Part shown: one piece after another, positions 7,754-16,200 of the stretch | How positions within the stretch are numbered: the stretch's first letter is position 1 | Layout of the letters: every line of letters starts with the position of its first letter | Source: an uncultured Clostridia bacterium | Lineage (GTDB): Bacteria > Bacillota > Clostridia > Christensenellales > UBA1242 | Length of the DNA: 64,000 bases | Reading direction: 5' to 3' | NCBI GenBank assembly: GCA_934757845.1 | Contig: CAKVLQ010000003.1 | Span: forward strand, 1 to 64,000 | Position numbers and translations under genes: made by a program | The notes under the pieces: model-generated | Database searches by the model: none | The model's input: only the letters and a program-made list of their open reading frames with translations | What the model was told of the DNA's origin: nothing

Positions 7754-9196
7754 ATGAGTAATAAAAAAGAATTTGTATCAAGCATAACCGATATGGAAAA
7801 AGATTTTCCACAATGGTTTACTGATGTTGTTTTAAAAACTGAACTTGTAGATTATGGTCCAGTTAAAGGCACAATGGTTATAAGACCTTATGGCTATGAA
7901 ATTTGGGAACGAATTAAAGATTATCTTGACAAAGAATTTAAAAAAGTTGGAATAAAAAACGCATATTTTCCAATGTTTATTCCTGAAAGTTTTTTGAAAA
8001 AAGAAGCAAAACACGTTGAAGGTTTTGCTCCTGAAGTTGCTGTTGTAACTTATGCGGGTGGTCAAGAACTTTCTGAAAAATTAATCATTAGACCAACAAG
8101 TGAAACAATTATTGGCGAAATGTATTCAAAATGGATAAAGAGTTATCGAGATTTGCCATTAAAACTAAATCAATGGTGCAATGTTGTTAGATGGGAAAAA
8201 ACAACACGACCATTTTTGCGAACAAGTGAATTTTTGTGGCAAGAAGGGCACACAGTTTTTGACAGCATGGAAAGTGCAAGGCAAAATGCCCTAGAACATC
8301 TTGAAATTTATCGAAAAATGGGCGAAGAACTTTTGGCTATTCCTTTTTTAACAGGAAAGAAAACTGAAAATGAAAAATTTGCAGGGGCAGTTGACACCTA
8401 CACCATAGAAGCAATTATGCATGATGGAAAAAGTTTGCAAAGCGGAACATCTCACAACTTGGGTCAAAACTTTGCAAAAGCCTTTGATATTAAGTTCTTA
8501 AACAAAGATGGTGTGCTAGAATATGGCTATACAACTTCTTTTGGTTGCTCAACACGATTGATTGGTGCGTTAGTTATGGTGCATGGTGATAACCGTGGGC
8601 TTGTTTTGCCACCAAAAATCGCCCCAATTCAAGCAGTTATTGTTCCTATTGGAAAAGACAACGAACAAGTTGAAAATAAAGCAAAAGAACTTGAAAAATC
8701 GCTTGAAAACAAAGGCGTAAGAGTTTTTGTTGACAACAGCCAAAATTCTCCTGGCTGGAAGTTTAATGAATGGGAAATGAAAGGCGTTCCTGTGAGAATT
8801 GAAATTGGTCCAAGAGATTTAGAAAACAATAATGCTGTTATTTTTAGGCGTGATAATCTTGAAAAGCAAGTTGTAAGTCTTGATAATCTTGATGGCTTTG
8901 TGAATGATTTGCTTGAACAAATCCAAAAAGATATGTTTAACAAAGCAAAAGAAAATTTGGATAACAAAATGGCAGACCATAAAGTTCAAAGCATTGAAGA
9001 CCTTAAAGAAATTTTAGATGAGAAAAAATTTGCCCTAGCATATTACTGCGGAGAAAGCGAATGTGCCGACAAAATTAAGGCAGAAACTGGGGCAACAGCA
9101 AGATGCATTGAAAAAGAAAATTTGGAAGGTGAGCATACTTGTTTTGCTTGTGGAAAAAAGGCAAAAATGCGAACCTATTTTGCAAGGTCTTATTAA
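7754..9196 (+). CDS. proS: Prolyl-tRNA synthetase, short archaeal/eukaryal-like type
   Basis: The 480-aa class II enzyme charges tRNA-Pro. Recognisable parts are motif 2 (around RWEKTTRPFLRTSEFLWQEG), the histidyl-type anticodon-binding domain (about residues 285-385) and a C-terminal zinc-binding-like domain with paired cysteines (CGESEC and CFACGKK), ending in the conserved C-terminal tyrosine. The long editing insertion of the typical bacterial enzyme is absent. Together these mark the short ProS type 3 found in some Firmicutes, mollicutes and archaea. AGGAG six bases before the ATG and 8 bases from leuS place it last in the synthetase operon. A cognate tRNA-Pro lies at 56915. Confidence 0.96.
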   Translation: MSNKKEFVSSITDMEKDFPQWFTDVVLKTELVDYGPVKGTMVIRPYGYEIWERIKDYLDKEFKKVGIKNAYFPMFIPESFLKKEAKHVEGFAPEVAVVTYAGGQELSEKLIIRPTSETIIGEMYSKWIKSYRDLPLKLNQWCNVVRWEKTTRPFLRTSEFLWQEGHTVFDSMESARQNALEHLEIYRKMGEELLAIPFLTGKKTENEKFAGAVDTYTIEAIMHDGKSLQSGTSHNLGQNFAKAFDIKFLNKDGVLEYGYTTSFGCSTRLIGALVMVHGDNRGLVLPPKIAPIQAVIVPIGKDNEQVENKAKELEKSLENKGVRVFVDNSQNSPGWKFNEWEMKGVPVRIEIGPRDLENNNAVIFRRDNLEKQVVSLDNLDGFVNDLLEQIQKDMFNKAKENLDNKMADHKVQSIEDLKEILDEKKFALAYYCGESECADKIKAETGATARCIEKENLEGEHTCFACGKKAKMRTYFARSY

Positions 9197-9335
9197 AAAT
9201 TATAAAACTTTTATAAAATTTGTGCTTTAATTAAATTAACAATAAAATAAATTCAATTTAAGATTAAAAAAATTGAATTAAGTTTTGTAAAAATTTATTT
9301 ACTTTTTACAATTATTAAAATATTTTAACAAAATA

Positions 9336-9364
9336 TTGACTTATTAAGAAAATTTTGATAAACT
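9336..9364 (+). promoter_or_regulatory. Promoter upstream of the tRNA-Lys region
   Basis: TTGACT (9336-9341), 17-nt spacer, TAAACT (9359-9364). It lies just before the truncated tRNA-Lys copy, so the element at 9399-9524 and the intact tRNA-Lys would be on the same transcript. Bases 9197-9335 are AT-rich and show nothing else. Confidence 0.55.
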
Positions 9365-9379
9365 TAATAAGTCTTTTGT

Positions 9380-9398
9380 GGGTTATTAGCTCAGTTGG
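9380..9398 (+). pseudogene. Truncated 5' copy of tRNA-Lys
   Basis: These 19 bases match the first 19 bases of the intact tRNA-Lys at 9552. The copy stops in the D-arm after GTTGG, where the structured element begins. It cannot form a tRNA. Confidence 0.8.
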
Positions 9399-9524
9399 AA
9401 CAGAGCGGAGCGCGTCCAGTGGACGAAGAAGCGAACGCGGAAGTTCTTGGCTTTAACAAGCACCAAACCTTTACGGCTTTGGTGCGCCGATTAAAACAAG
9501 AGGAAGAGCTTGCTCTAACAACTG
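9399..9524 (+). repeat. tRNA-associated structured element, copy 2
   Basis: The core (9399-9510) matches the minus strand of 484-597 with only a handful of changes. It begins AACAGAGCGGAGCGC and keeps the hairpins CGTCC/GGACG and CACCAAACC/GGCTTTGGTG; differences in the second hairpin partly preserve pairing. The right end (9511-9524) is an inverted complement of the tRNA-Lys D-arm (13 of 14 bases). Copy 1 instead carries an inverted piece of tRNA-Leu, so each copy ends in a sequence complementary to the tRNA it interrupts. The intact tRNA follows 27 bases later. GC content is far above the surroundings. No plausible protein is encoded. Confidence 0.6.
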
Positions 9525-9551
9525 GGTTAAGCCAAATTTAATATTAAGCGT

Positions 9552-9627
9552 GGGTTATTAGCTCAGTTGGTAGAGCAGGTGACTCTTAATCACAAGGTCC
9601 GGGGTTCGAACCCCCGATGACCCACCA
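9552..9627 (+). tRNA. tRNA-Lys (anticodon CTT)
   Basis: The acceptor stem GGGTTAT/ATGACCC is intact, with discriminator A and encoded CCA (9625-9627). The D-arm (AGCTCAGTTGGTAGAGCA) and T-arm (CGGGGTTCGAACCCCCG) are standard. The anticodon loop CTCTTAA gives CTT. The gene follows a truncated copy of itself and the structured element. Confidence 0.95.
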
Positions 9628-9661
9628 ATTTTAAATAAGAAATAACCAATGGAAGGTTGAT

Positions 9662-9877
9662 ATGTGTGATAAATATTTAAGAGAAACAACATCTTATACA
9701 GATGAAAATGGTAATGAAATTGAAGTTAATGAAGTAGTATATGATCGTGGAGATGGTTCATTAGATTATGTTGAACAAACAAAATGTAATGGCGTTGAAA
9801 TTGGACATCACACAGAACATCCTGATGGAACAATTCATAATTATGGCATTTATGATAAGGACGAAGAAAATGACTAA
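9662..9877 (+). CDS. Small acidic protein of unknown function
   Basis: This 71-aa protein is rich in Asp, Glu and Tyr and has no membrane segment or recognised domain. A GGAAGG ribosome site (9650-9655) precedes the ATG. The last bases overlap the start of the next gene (ATG at 9870) by 8 bases, which is typical of translational coupling and argues that it is a real gene. It contains short histidine-containing stretches (GHHTEHPDG) that might bind metal, but this is speculation. I cannot name a function. Confidence 0.5.
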   Translation: MCDKYLRETTSYTDENGNEIEVNEVVYDRGDGSLDYVEQTKCNGVEIGHHTEHPDGTIHNYGIYDKDEEND

Positions 9878-10400
9878 ACAACTTAATCATCAAGAATTTA
9901 AAAAAATGCAAAAAAAATTTAAGTCAAACATTATTTTGATTTTGGAAAACTTTGAGCATGAAGAAAACATCGGTTCGGCTTTTAGGCTTGCCGATGCTTT
10001 TAATTGTGAAAAAATATATATTATTTCAAATAATTCAAATATAAATTTTAGAAAAATTGAAAAAACTGCTCGAAATTGTAATAAGACTATTTCTTATGAA
10101 ATAGTTTCAGGAGTTTTAGAAATTTTAAATTTTCTTAAAAATAATGATTACTCAATAGTTAGCGTGGAAATTTGTGAAGATAGTAAACCTTTAAGAGATG
10201 TTAATTTTTCTAAATTTAAAAAAATTGCTCTAATATTGGGCAATGAAAGAAATGGAATTAGCCAAACTGCACTTGATAATTCTGATTTATGCACTCATAT
10301 TGATATGTTTGGCAATAATTCTTCGATGAATGTAACATCAGCCTTGGCTATTTCTTTATATAAAATATGTGAAGATTATTTAACTAATAAAATATATTGA
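9870..10400 (+). CDS. SpoU/TrmH-family RNA 2'-O-methyltransferase
   Basis: The 176-aa protein has the SPOUT knot signatures. Motif 1 is ENIGSAFRLADAF (about residue 32). Motif 2 is ILGNERNGIS (about 125), and motif 3 is MFGNNSSMNVTSALAI (about 150), which together form the S-adenosylmethionine site. Family members methylate ribose in tRNA or rRNA; the exact target is not evident. I start at ATG 9870 because AAGGA lies just upstream (9856-9860) and the longer in-frame extension would run across the previous gene. The N-terminal L30e-like substrate domain of larger members is missing, so this is the compact type. Confidence 0.85.
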   Translation: MTKQLNHQEFKKMQKKFKSNIILILENFEHEENIGSAFRLADAFNCEKIYIISNNSNINFRKIEKTARNCNKTISYEIVSGVLEILNFLKNNDYSIVSVEICEDSKPLRDVNFSKFKKIALILGNERNGISQTALDNSDLCTHIDMFGNNSSMNVTSALAISLYKICEDYLTNKIY

Positions 10401-10414
10401 TTGTGTGAATTAAA

Positions 10415-10450
10415 AAATATAAACCCAAATTTGAGTTTATATTTTTTTTA
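10415..10450. terminator. Bidirectional terminator
   Basis: Stem AAATATAAAC (10415-10424) pairs with GTTTATATTT (10435-10444), with T-rich sequence on the right and A-rich on the left. It serves the methyltransferase on the plus strand and the zinc ribbon gene on the minus strand. Confidence 0.75.
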
Positions 10451-10702
10451 TTTTGTTTTCCATCTTTTTAAGGTTGGGAAAAGAATTTGACAAAATTTTT
10501 TCATTTCTTCATTTGTCATTCCTGCTTGTGAGCCATATTGTGAGCACATATTAATATATTCTTCCAAACTTACTTTATCTATAAATTCGCCGTTTTGATA
10601 GCAATATTTGCAATAGTCTTGATTAATGGTTTGGTCTTTGTTTGTTCCAAGTTGATTTTCATTTGTTATGGGCATTCCACAACTTTGACATAATTTTTGC
10701 AT
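10448..10702 (-). CDS. Zinc-ribbon domain protein
   Basis: The 84-aa protein starts with CQSCGMPI and has a second pair CKYCYQNG, giving a Cys4 CX2C...CX2C layout typical of the putative zinc ribbon family (zf-ribbon_2-like). The C-terminal half contains a helix EEYINMCSQYG and a run around MTNEEMKKFCQ seen in this family. These proteins are widespread in Firmicutes; their role is not established. AGGAG lies on the minus strand just upstream of the ATG. The gene is monocistronic between two plus-strand genes. Confidence 0.75.
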   Translation of the reverse strand: MQKLCQSCGMPITNENQLGTNKDQTINQDYCKYCYQNGEFIDKVSLEEYINMCSQYGSQAGMTNEEMKKFCQILFPTLKRWKTK

Positions 10703-10922
10703 AATTTAACTCCTAAATTTTTTTATAATTTATTATATCATATTAACAAAGAAAAGTAAATTTTTTGAAAGTAATTTTTGTTTTCTTTATTCATTATTTT
10801 AAAAAAAATATTATCAAATTTTTTTAATTTGATAAGTAACTTAATTTTTATTTATTTTTTTTCGTCCAAGCAAAATTCGACAATTTATTTCATATATTTA
10901 CACATGGGAGAATTGTTGAAAT

Positions 10923-11630
10923 ATGATAACTGAAACTTTTATTAATTTTTTAAGCAGGGTTATGTGCTTTACTTCTTTTGTCCAAAAAAGTAGTGGCTTT
11001 CCAGACCCGCTTTCAAGCGAAGAAGAACTTGAATGCATAACAAAATTTAAAAATGAAGGTGATTTGGAAGCAAAAAATCGGCTTATCTATCACAACCTTC
11101 GTTTGGTGGCACATATCGTTAAAAAATATAACACAGCAGGAGAGGCTGACGACCTTATTAGCGTTGGAACAATAGGCTTAATTAAGGCGATTAACACATA
11201 CAGTTTAAACAAAGGAACTCAACTTTCAACTTATGCGGCAAGATGCATTGAAAACGAAATTTTGATGCTTATTAGGCTTAATAAAAAACATAACGGGGTT
11301 TATTCTTTGGAAGAAAGTTTGGGGCAGGATAAAGACGGTAATGAAATTACACTTCAAGATGTTATTGGAAATGATATTGACGAACTTGCGTTGAAGGTTG
11401 AAACCAAAATATTGACCGAAGATTTGCTTAAAATGCTAAAAGAAAATTTGACCGAGCGAGAGTATAAAATTATTTGTATGCGTTTTGGGGTTAATGGAAA
11501 ACCCGCACTCACTCAAATTGAAGTTGCAAAAAAACTGGGAATTAGTCGAAGTTACATTTCTAGGCTTGAAAACAAAGCGTTATCAGAGATAAAGGAAAAA
11601 CTTAAAAATAGTGATTTTTACATAGATTAG
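10923..11630 (+). CDS. sigK: RNA polymerase sporulation sigma factor, SigK type
   Basis: The 235-aa sigma-70 family protein has an N-terminal pro-like stretch. Region 2 includes NLRLVAHIVKKYNTAGEADDLISVGTIGLIKAI, STYAARCIENEI and LMLIR. Region 4 has TQIEVAKKLGISRSYISRLE as its helix-turn-helix. The strings NEILM, SLEESLGQDKDGNEITL and SRSYISRLE match SigK closely rather than SigE, F or G. SigK runs late mother-cell transcription during sporulation. The hydrophobic leader (residues 4-22) fits the pro-sequence removed at the membrane. The gene is intact, with no skin-type interruption. The weak ribosome site GGGAG (10905-10909) supports this start. A terminator overlaps the stop codon. Confidence 0.88.
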   Translation: MITETFINFLSRVMCFTSFVQKSSGFPDPLSSEEELECITKFKNEGDLEAKNRLIYHNLRLVAHIVKKYNTAGEADDLISVGTIGLIKAINTYSLNKGTQLSTYAARCIENEILMLIRLNKKHNGVYSLEESLGQDKDGNEITLQDVIGNDIDELALKVETKILTEDLLKMLKENLTEREYKIICMRFGVNGKPALTQIEVAKKLGISRSYISRLENKALSEIKEKLKNSDFYID

Positions 11631-11651
11631 GTGTCGATGACACCTTTTTTA
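11629..11651 (+). terminator. Terminator of sigK
   Basis: Stem AGGTGTC (11629-11635) pairs with GACACCT (11639-11645), followed by T's. The stop codon TAG forms the base of the stem. Confidence 0.85.
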
Positions 11652-11721
11652 TTTACAATTTTAATTAATAAAAAAGTAAGGCTTATATAAAAACCAGTTT
11701 TTGATATTATTTGCTTTTACA

Positions 11722-11745
11722 TTAAAAAGCCACCAAGACGGTGGC
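11722..11745 (-). terminator. Terminator of murG
   Basis: Read on the minus strand, GCCACC-gtctt-GGTGGC is followed by TTTTTAA. It lies just past the murG stop. Confidence 0.8.
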
Positions 11746-11749
11746 AAAA

Positions 11750-12787
11750 TTAGTCGTTTAAAAGAAGATTTATAATTTTTTGGTTTGCAAGTTTCACTTC
11801 ACTTTTTTGCATATTTTGAATATATTTTTGTTTGTTTTTTAAAACTTGTTCTATGCTTTTTATTAATGAATAAGGAGATAAATCTTCTTCAAAAATTACT
11901 TTTGAATATCCTTTTTCTTTAAAATATTGTGCGTTCAAAATTTGGTCACCACGGCTAGCCTTTTTTGAAAGTGGAATTAAAATGTTCGGTTTGTTTAAAA
12001 CTAAAAGTTCGTTTATGCTATTACTTCCCGCACGGGAAATAACAACATCGGCAAGTGAGTATAAATCTTCAATGTTAGTGGCAAATTCAAGTTGAACATA
12101 ATTATCCATTTTATAATTGTTATTAACATTGCCTTTTCCAACCAAATGAATGATATTATAATTTTTTAATTTGTCAAGACTTTTAAAAATAGTTTCGTTT
12201 ATAACTTTGCTTCCCAAACTTCCGCCAACAATCAAAAGGGTTGGCTTTTGAGAAAAATTTGAAAATAATTTTTTTGCATTTTGTTTGTTGCCACAAAAAA
12301 TTTGTTTTCGGATTGGGCTTCCAGTGAAAAGACCATTTTTAAGGTTTTTGGCGGTCGATTCAAAACTTGTGCAAATAACATCACTTTTGTTTTTGCAAAG
12401 TTTGTTTGCAAGCCCCATAGTAATGTCACTTTCATGCGTAATAACCTTGATTTTTAATTTTTTGGCTGCAATAACAACGGGAAGGGCAACATAGCCACCT
12501 TTGCTAAAAACGGCATCAGGTTTAAGTTGTTTTAATATTTTTTTGCTTTGTCTTATTGCTTTTAAAAGTTTAAATGGAATTAAAAAATTTGACAAACTAA
12601 AATTTCGTTTAAGTTTTGTTGAAGTTATTTCATAAAAAGGAATATTATTATTTTTTACAATATCTTTTTCAACGCCTTTGCTTCCAATATAAAAAATTTT
12701 TGCTTTGCCTTTAAGTTCTTCAATTATTGCCAAATTTGGCATAACATGGCCAGCCGTTCCGCCACCAGTAAATACAATTTTTTTCAT
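11750..12787 (-). CDS. murG: UDP-GlcNAc:lipid I N-acetylglucosaminyltransferase
   Basis: The 345-aa GT28 glycosyltransferase adds GlcNAc to lipid I to make lipid II at the inner face of the membrane. The N-terminal glycine-rich loop GGGTAGHVMPNLAI, the HESD segment (about 125) and the C-terminal donor-binding block GGSLGS (about 190) and ISRAGSNSINELL (about 260) are all present. I chose the start at 12787 because GAGG lies 8 bases upstream; the longer form needs a TTG with no site. It stands alone, away from the usual mur/fts cluster, and is divergent from the HipA-like gene. Confidence 0.95.
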   Translation of the reverse strand: MKKIVFTGGGTAGHVMPNLAIIEELKGKAKIFYIGSKGVEKDIVKNNNIPFYEITSTKLKRNFSLSNFLIPFKLLKAIRQSKKILKQLKPDAVFSKGGYVALPVVIAAKKLKIKVITHESDITMGLANKLCKNKSDVICTSFESTAKNLKNGLFTGSPIRKQIFCGNKQNAKKLFSNFSQKPTLLIVGGSLGSKVINETIFKSLDKLKNYNIIHLVGKGNVNNNYKMDNYVQLEFATNIEDLYSLADVVISRAGSNSINELLVLNKPNILIPLSKKASRGDQILNAQYFKEKGYSKVIFEEDLSPYSLIKSIEQVLKNKQKYIQNMQKSEVKLANQKIINLLLND

Positions 12788-12862
12788 TATTATCCTCAAC
12801 TTTTTTTATTATTTTATGTAAAAAAGTTGTTTATTATAATAACAAAATTAACAAATTTGTCA

Positions 12863-12891
12863 TTGACAAGAAACAAAATTAAATATATAAT
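12863..12891 (+). promoter_or_regulatory. Promoter with the start codon 7 bases downstream
   Basis: TTGACA (12863-12868), 17-nt spacer, TATAAT (12886-12891). The ATG at 12899 lies where transcription should start, so the mRNA is probably leaderless. Confidence 0.7.
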
Positions 12892-12898
12892 AAATTAT

Positions 12899-13939
12899 AT
12901 GGAAAATGGCTTAACAGAAAAAGAAATTATACAAAAACAATTTAGAAACTTTGCCCAAAAAGTTTTAATTCCAAAGAATATAGACACGGGTTGCTTTGGC
13001 GGAATTCATCAAAAATATTGGGTTGATATAAACAAACAACAATATATGTTCAAATATTCATCTTCAAAAAGTGATTATAGTGATTTTGGCGAAGTTTTTG
13101 TTTCATATCTTTCTTATGTTTTGGGCTATAAATGCATTGATGCAATGTTTTGCAAAGACTTTTTTTGTGAAAATGAAGAATTTTACAAACAAAACAACAC
13201 CTTGCATAAAGTTTATGGAACTTTAATTAAAAGTTATCGAACAAAAAATGTGGTTGAAACTTTGTCGCTTTGTTCGCTTTTGAAAAGATATGGGAAACGG
13301 CATATTGCAAGCGGTGTTACAACATGGGAAACGGCATATATTTGTGAAGAATTTTGCGCTGAAAATAATATTGTTTATCCCCAAAAACTTGAACAAGAAC
13401 TTAAAGAGATGGCACTACTTGATTATTTGTTTGTTCAAGTTGACAGAGGGGTTTATAACATTGAATTTTTGATTGAAGAAAAACGGGGCAAAAAATATCT
13501 TAAACTTGCACCAATGTTTGATAATGGTTTTTGTTTGCATTTGATGGATAATTATGCTATAAATAATTTGCTTGAAGATTTAAAAAGTCATAAAAGTGGA
13601 GTGGGGCTTACCTCAATGAACCCAAAACCTGATTTTTATATTGAAAAAACAGAAAATATTGTTAATTCTGATGGCAGTTGCATTGTTCCAGACCTTGCAA
13701 CCGAATTAATTGAAAACAAAGCACTATTAAAACTTTATGAAAACTTTAAAAAATTAAACATTAAAGACGAAGTTGAATTTGTGGCAAGTTTATATTCACG
13801 AGAACTTCCACAAATAAAAAAAGAAATTGTTTGTGAAAGTATTAAAAATCGAATTTATATGCTAGACCTTGAACTTTCTAAACAAAGAATAAAAAATAAC
13901 TTTAAGGAATATAAAGATGAGTGTGATTTTAAATTATAA
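12899..13939 (+). CDS. HipA-like kinase-fold protein
   Basis: The 346-aa protein ends its middle section with LDYLFVQVDRGVYNIEFL (about 175-192) and LAPMFDNGFCLH (about 204-215). This pattern resembles the catalytic and metal-binding loops of HipA-type serine/threonine kinases (D-R-x(3)-N, then PxFDNG). The usual His after DR is Gly here. HipA proteins can act as toxins that phosphorylate tRNA synthetases, usually with an HTH partner HipB, but no HTH gene is adjacent. Its partner instead is the overlapping 107-aa gene at 13917. The start at 12899 follows the -10 box by 7 bases with no ribosome site. Function in this genome is not known. Confidence 0.5.
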   Translation: MENGLTEKEIIQKQFRNFAQKVLIPKNIDTGCFGGIHQKYWVDINKQQYMFKYSSSKSDYSDFGEVFVSYLSYVLGYKCIDAMFCKDFFCENEEFYKQNNTLHKVYGTLIKSYRTKNVVETLSLCSLLKRYGKRHIASGVTTWETAYICEEFCAENNIVYPQKLEQELKEMALLDYLFVQVDRGVYNIEFLIEEKRGKKYLKLAPMFDNGFCLHLMDNYAINNLLEDLKSHKSGVGLTSMNPKPDFYIEKTENIVNSDGSCIVPDLATELIENKALLKLYENFKKLNIKDEVEFVASLYSRELPQIKKEIVCESIKNRIYMLDLELSKQRIKNNFKEYKDECDFKL

Positions 13940-14240
13940 AGAATTTCAAATTGGAAAACTTGATTTTGACAATAATAGTTATATCTATTCTTCTTTGCCA
14001 CAAGAAGCGGACGCTTTAAAAAAATATGTGGGATTAGTTGACTATGATTTGAAAGAAAGCAAAAACAAAAAAAGTGATAAAATTTTTGACTTTTTTGACA
14101 GACATTTTTTGATTAGCATAAAAAAAAGAAAAGATATTTTAGAAAAAATAGGGAAAAATGTTAAAAATGATTATGAAATTTTAGAAAAATTTTGTAAACT
14201 TAATTTTGATAAGTTTGGTTTTTGGTTATCAAACAATTAA
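13917..14240 (+). CDS. Small protein resembling a HipA N-terminal part
   Basis: This 107-aa protein starts inside the end of the HipA-like gene (23-base overlap) with AAGGA upstream, so the two are translationally coupled. Its beginning, LNYKEFQIGKLDFDNNSYIY, loosely resembles the beta-rich N-terminal subdomain of HipA proteins (x-G-x-L then a short F/Y strand). If so, the HipA fold is split into two chains encoded in reversed order. The rest is lysine-rich helix. The similarity is weak and by eye, so unknown protein is the safe reading. Confidence 0.5.
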   Translation: MSVILNYKEFQIGKLDFDNNSYIYSSLPQEADALKKYVGLVDYDLKESKNKKSDKIFDFFDRHFLISIKKRKDILEKIGKNVKNDYEILEKFCKLNFDKFGFWLSNN

Positions 14241-14252
14241 TGGAGGCTTATT

Positions 14253-16199
14253 TTGGCAAAGAGTTATAATTCAAAAGATATTGTGGTTTTGGAAGGGTTG
14301 GACGCTGTAAGATTAAGACCAGGAATGTATATTGGCGGAACAGGCGTTAAAGGGTTTCATCATCTTTTGTGGGAAATTGTTGACAATGCTATTGACGAAG
14401 TTGCAAACGGATATGGAAACAAAATTAGTGTAACAATCAACAAAGATAACAGTTGCACAGTTGAAGATAACGGGCGTGGAGTTCCAACAGATATTCACCC
14501 AAAACTTAAAATAAGTGGTGTTGAAGTTGTTTTTACGCAACTTCATGCGGGCGGAAAGTTTGAAAGCGAAAACTATAAATATTCGGGCGGACTTCATGGC
14601 GTTGGTGCTAGTGTTACAAACGCATTAAGTCGTTGGTGTGATGTTGTTGTTAAGCGCGATGGAAAAATTTTTGAAGCAAAATTTGCAAGCGTTGAAAAAG
14701 GTGGAGTTATAAAAAGCGGTATAGTTGCCGAGCCACTTAAAGAAATTGGAGTAACCAAAGAAACTGGCACAACTGTTACTTTTTTGCCAGATGACAGAGT
14801 GTTTAAAGACATAACTTTTAACAAAGATATTGTTTTGAACAGGCTTAAAGAACTTGCATTTTTGAACAAAGGATTAATTATAAATTTTGCTGATAATAGA
14901 GAAGAAAAACCTTTTGTTAAACAATTTAATTTTGTTGGCGGACTTGTTGATTTTGTTAAAAATATAACCGAAAACAAAAAACTTTTATATCCAACTCCTT
15001 TTTATATTGAAGGTGAAAGCGATGTTATAAAACTAAAAGCATCTTTTATTCACACAAGCGAATATACCGATAGTGTTTATTCTTATGTAAACAACATTCC
15101 AACCACTGAAGGCGGAACTCATGAAACGGGGTTTAAAAGTGCCTTAACTCGAATTTTTAATGAAACGGCACGAAAATTTGGCTTTATTAAAGACAAAGAC
15201 CCAAACTTTTTGGGGGACGATTTTAGGGAAGGACTTACGGTTGTTTTGTCTATAAATATGCGAAATGTTCAATTTGAAGGGCAGACAAAAGCAAAACTTG
15301 GAAATCCTGAAGCAAAAACCGAAGTTGAAAATATTGTTTATAAAGAACTTGAAAAGGTTTTGATTAAAAATGAAAACAAAAAGAATTTTGAAATTATCAT
15401 AAACAAAGCAAAAGAAGCCTTAAAAACTCGGGAAAGCGTTAGAAAAGCAAAAGAACTTTCAAGGCACAAAAACAATGCCGAAACATTTAATTTGGTTGGA
15501 AAATTTGCTGCTTGCACGGGAAAAAAGGCAGAACTTAACGAAATGTTTATTGTTGAGGGTGATTCGGCAGGCGGAAGTGCAAAACAAGGTAGAGATCGTT
15601 ATTTTCAAGCCATTTTGCCACTTCGTGGAAAACCACTTAATGTTGAAAAGAAAAGACTTGAACAAACTCTTCAAAATGAAGAAATAAGAACAATTATTTC
15701 AGCCCTTGGCACAGGAATTGCAGAAAATTTTGATATAAAAGACCTTAAATATCACAAAGTTATAATTTTGTCTGATGCCGACCAAGATGGTGGACATATT
15801 AAGGCAATTTTGCTAACATTCTTTTATAGATATATGAAAGATTTGCTTAAAGAAGGGCACATTTATTTGGGAATGCCACCTTTATATAAGGTTTCAAAAA
15901 AGGATAAGGTTATTTATGCCTATAATAATGACGACTTAGCACAGGCAAAACAAGAACTTGGCAAAGGATATGATGTTCAACGATATAAAGGTCTTGGCGA
16001 AATGAACCCAGAACAACTTTGGGAAACAACTATGAACCCAAAAAATCGAAAACTGGTTAAAGTTACGATTGATGATGCCTTGGAGGCCGAAAACATTATA
16101 ACCACTTGGATGGGCGATGATGTTGATGCTAGAAAAGAATATATAACAAAATATGCTGATTTTAATAAGGTTGACGATTTTATTGAACTAGGAGAATAA
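14253..16199 (+). CDS. parE: DNA topoisomerase IV subunit B
   Basis: The 648-aa type IIA topoisomerase subunit has the GHKL ATPase domain (EIVDNAIDE about 42-50, DNGRGVP about 74, GGLHGVGASVTNALS about 112), a transducer domain, and the Toprim domain (VEGDSAGGSA about 432, DADQDGGHI about 508). It ends with the tail RYKGLGEMNPEQLWETTMNP. GyrB and ParE are alike. I favour ParE because the partner gene is clearly ParC-like and because gyrB normally sits near dnaA. It supplies ATP-driven strand passage for chromosome decatenation. GGAGG precedes the TTG start (alternatively ATG further in). parC begins two bases after its stop. Confidence 0.85.
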   Translation: MAKSYNSKDIVVLEGLDAVRLRPGMYIGGTGVKGFHHLLWEIVDNAIDEVANGYGNKISVTINKDNSCTVEDNGRGVPTDIHPKLKISGVEVVFTQLHAGGKFESENYKYSGGLHGVGASVTNALSRWCDVVVKRDGKIFEAKFASVEKGGVIKSGIVAEPLKEIGVTKETGTTVTFLPDDRVFKDITFNKDIVLNRLKELAFLNKGLIINFADNREEKPFVKQFNFVGGLVDFVKNITENKKLLYPTPFYIEGESDVIKLKASFIHTSEYTDSVYSYVNNIPTTEGGTHETGFKSALTRIFNETARKFGFIKDKDPNFLGDDFREGLTVVLSINMRNVQFEGQTKAKLGNPEAKTEVENIVYKELEKVLIKNENKKNFEIIINKAKEALKTRESVRKAKELSRHKNNAETFNLVGKFAACTGKKAELNEMFIVEGDSAGGSAKQGRDRYFQAILPLRGKPLNVEKKRLEQTLQNEEIRTIISALGTGIAENFDIKDLKYHKVIILSDADQDGGHIKAILLTFFYRYMKDLLKEGHIYLGMPPLYKVSKKDKVIYAYNNDDLAQAKQELGKGYDVQRYKGLGEMNPEQLWETTMNPKNRKLVKVTIDDALEAENIITTWMGDDVDARKEYITKYADFNKVDDFIELGE

Positions 16200-16200
16200 T

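Noticed and set aside
9380..9627. A tRNA-Lys gene with an intron
   Set aside because: The right end of the insert is an inverted D-arm piece, and a complete tRNA follows; there is no matching 3' half to splice to.
10703..10922. Sigma-E or sigma-K type promoter for sigK
   Set aside because: CATATATTT near 10890 partly fits a sigma-K -10, but no matching -35 lies at the proper distance.
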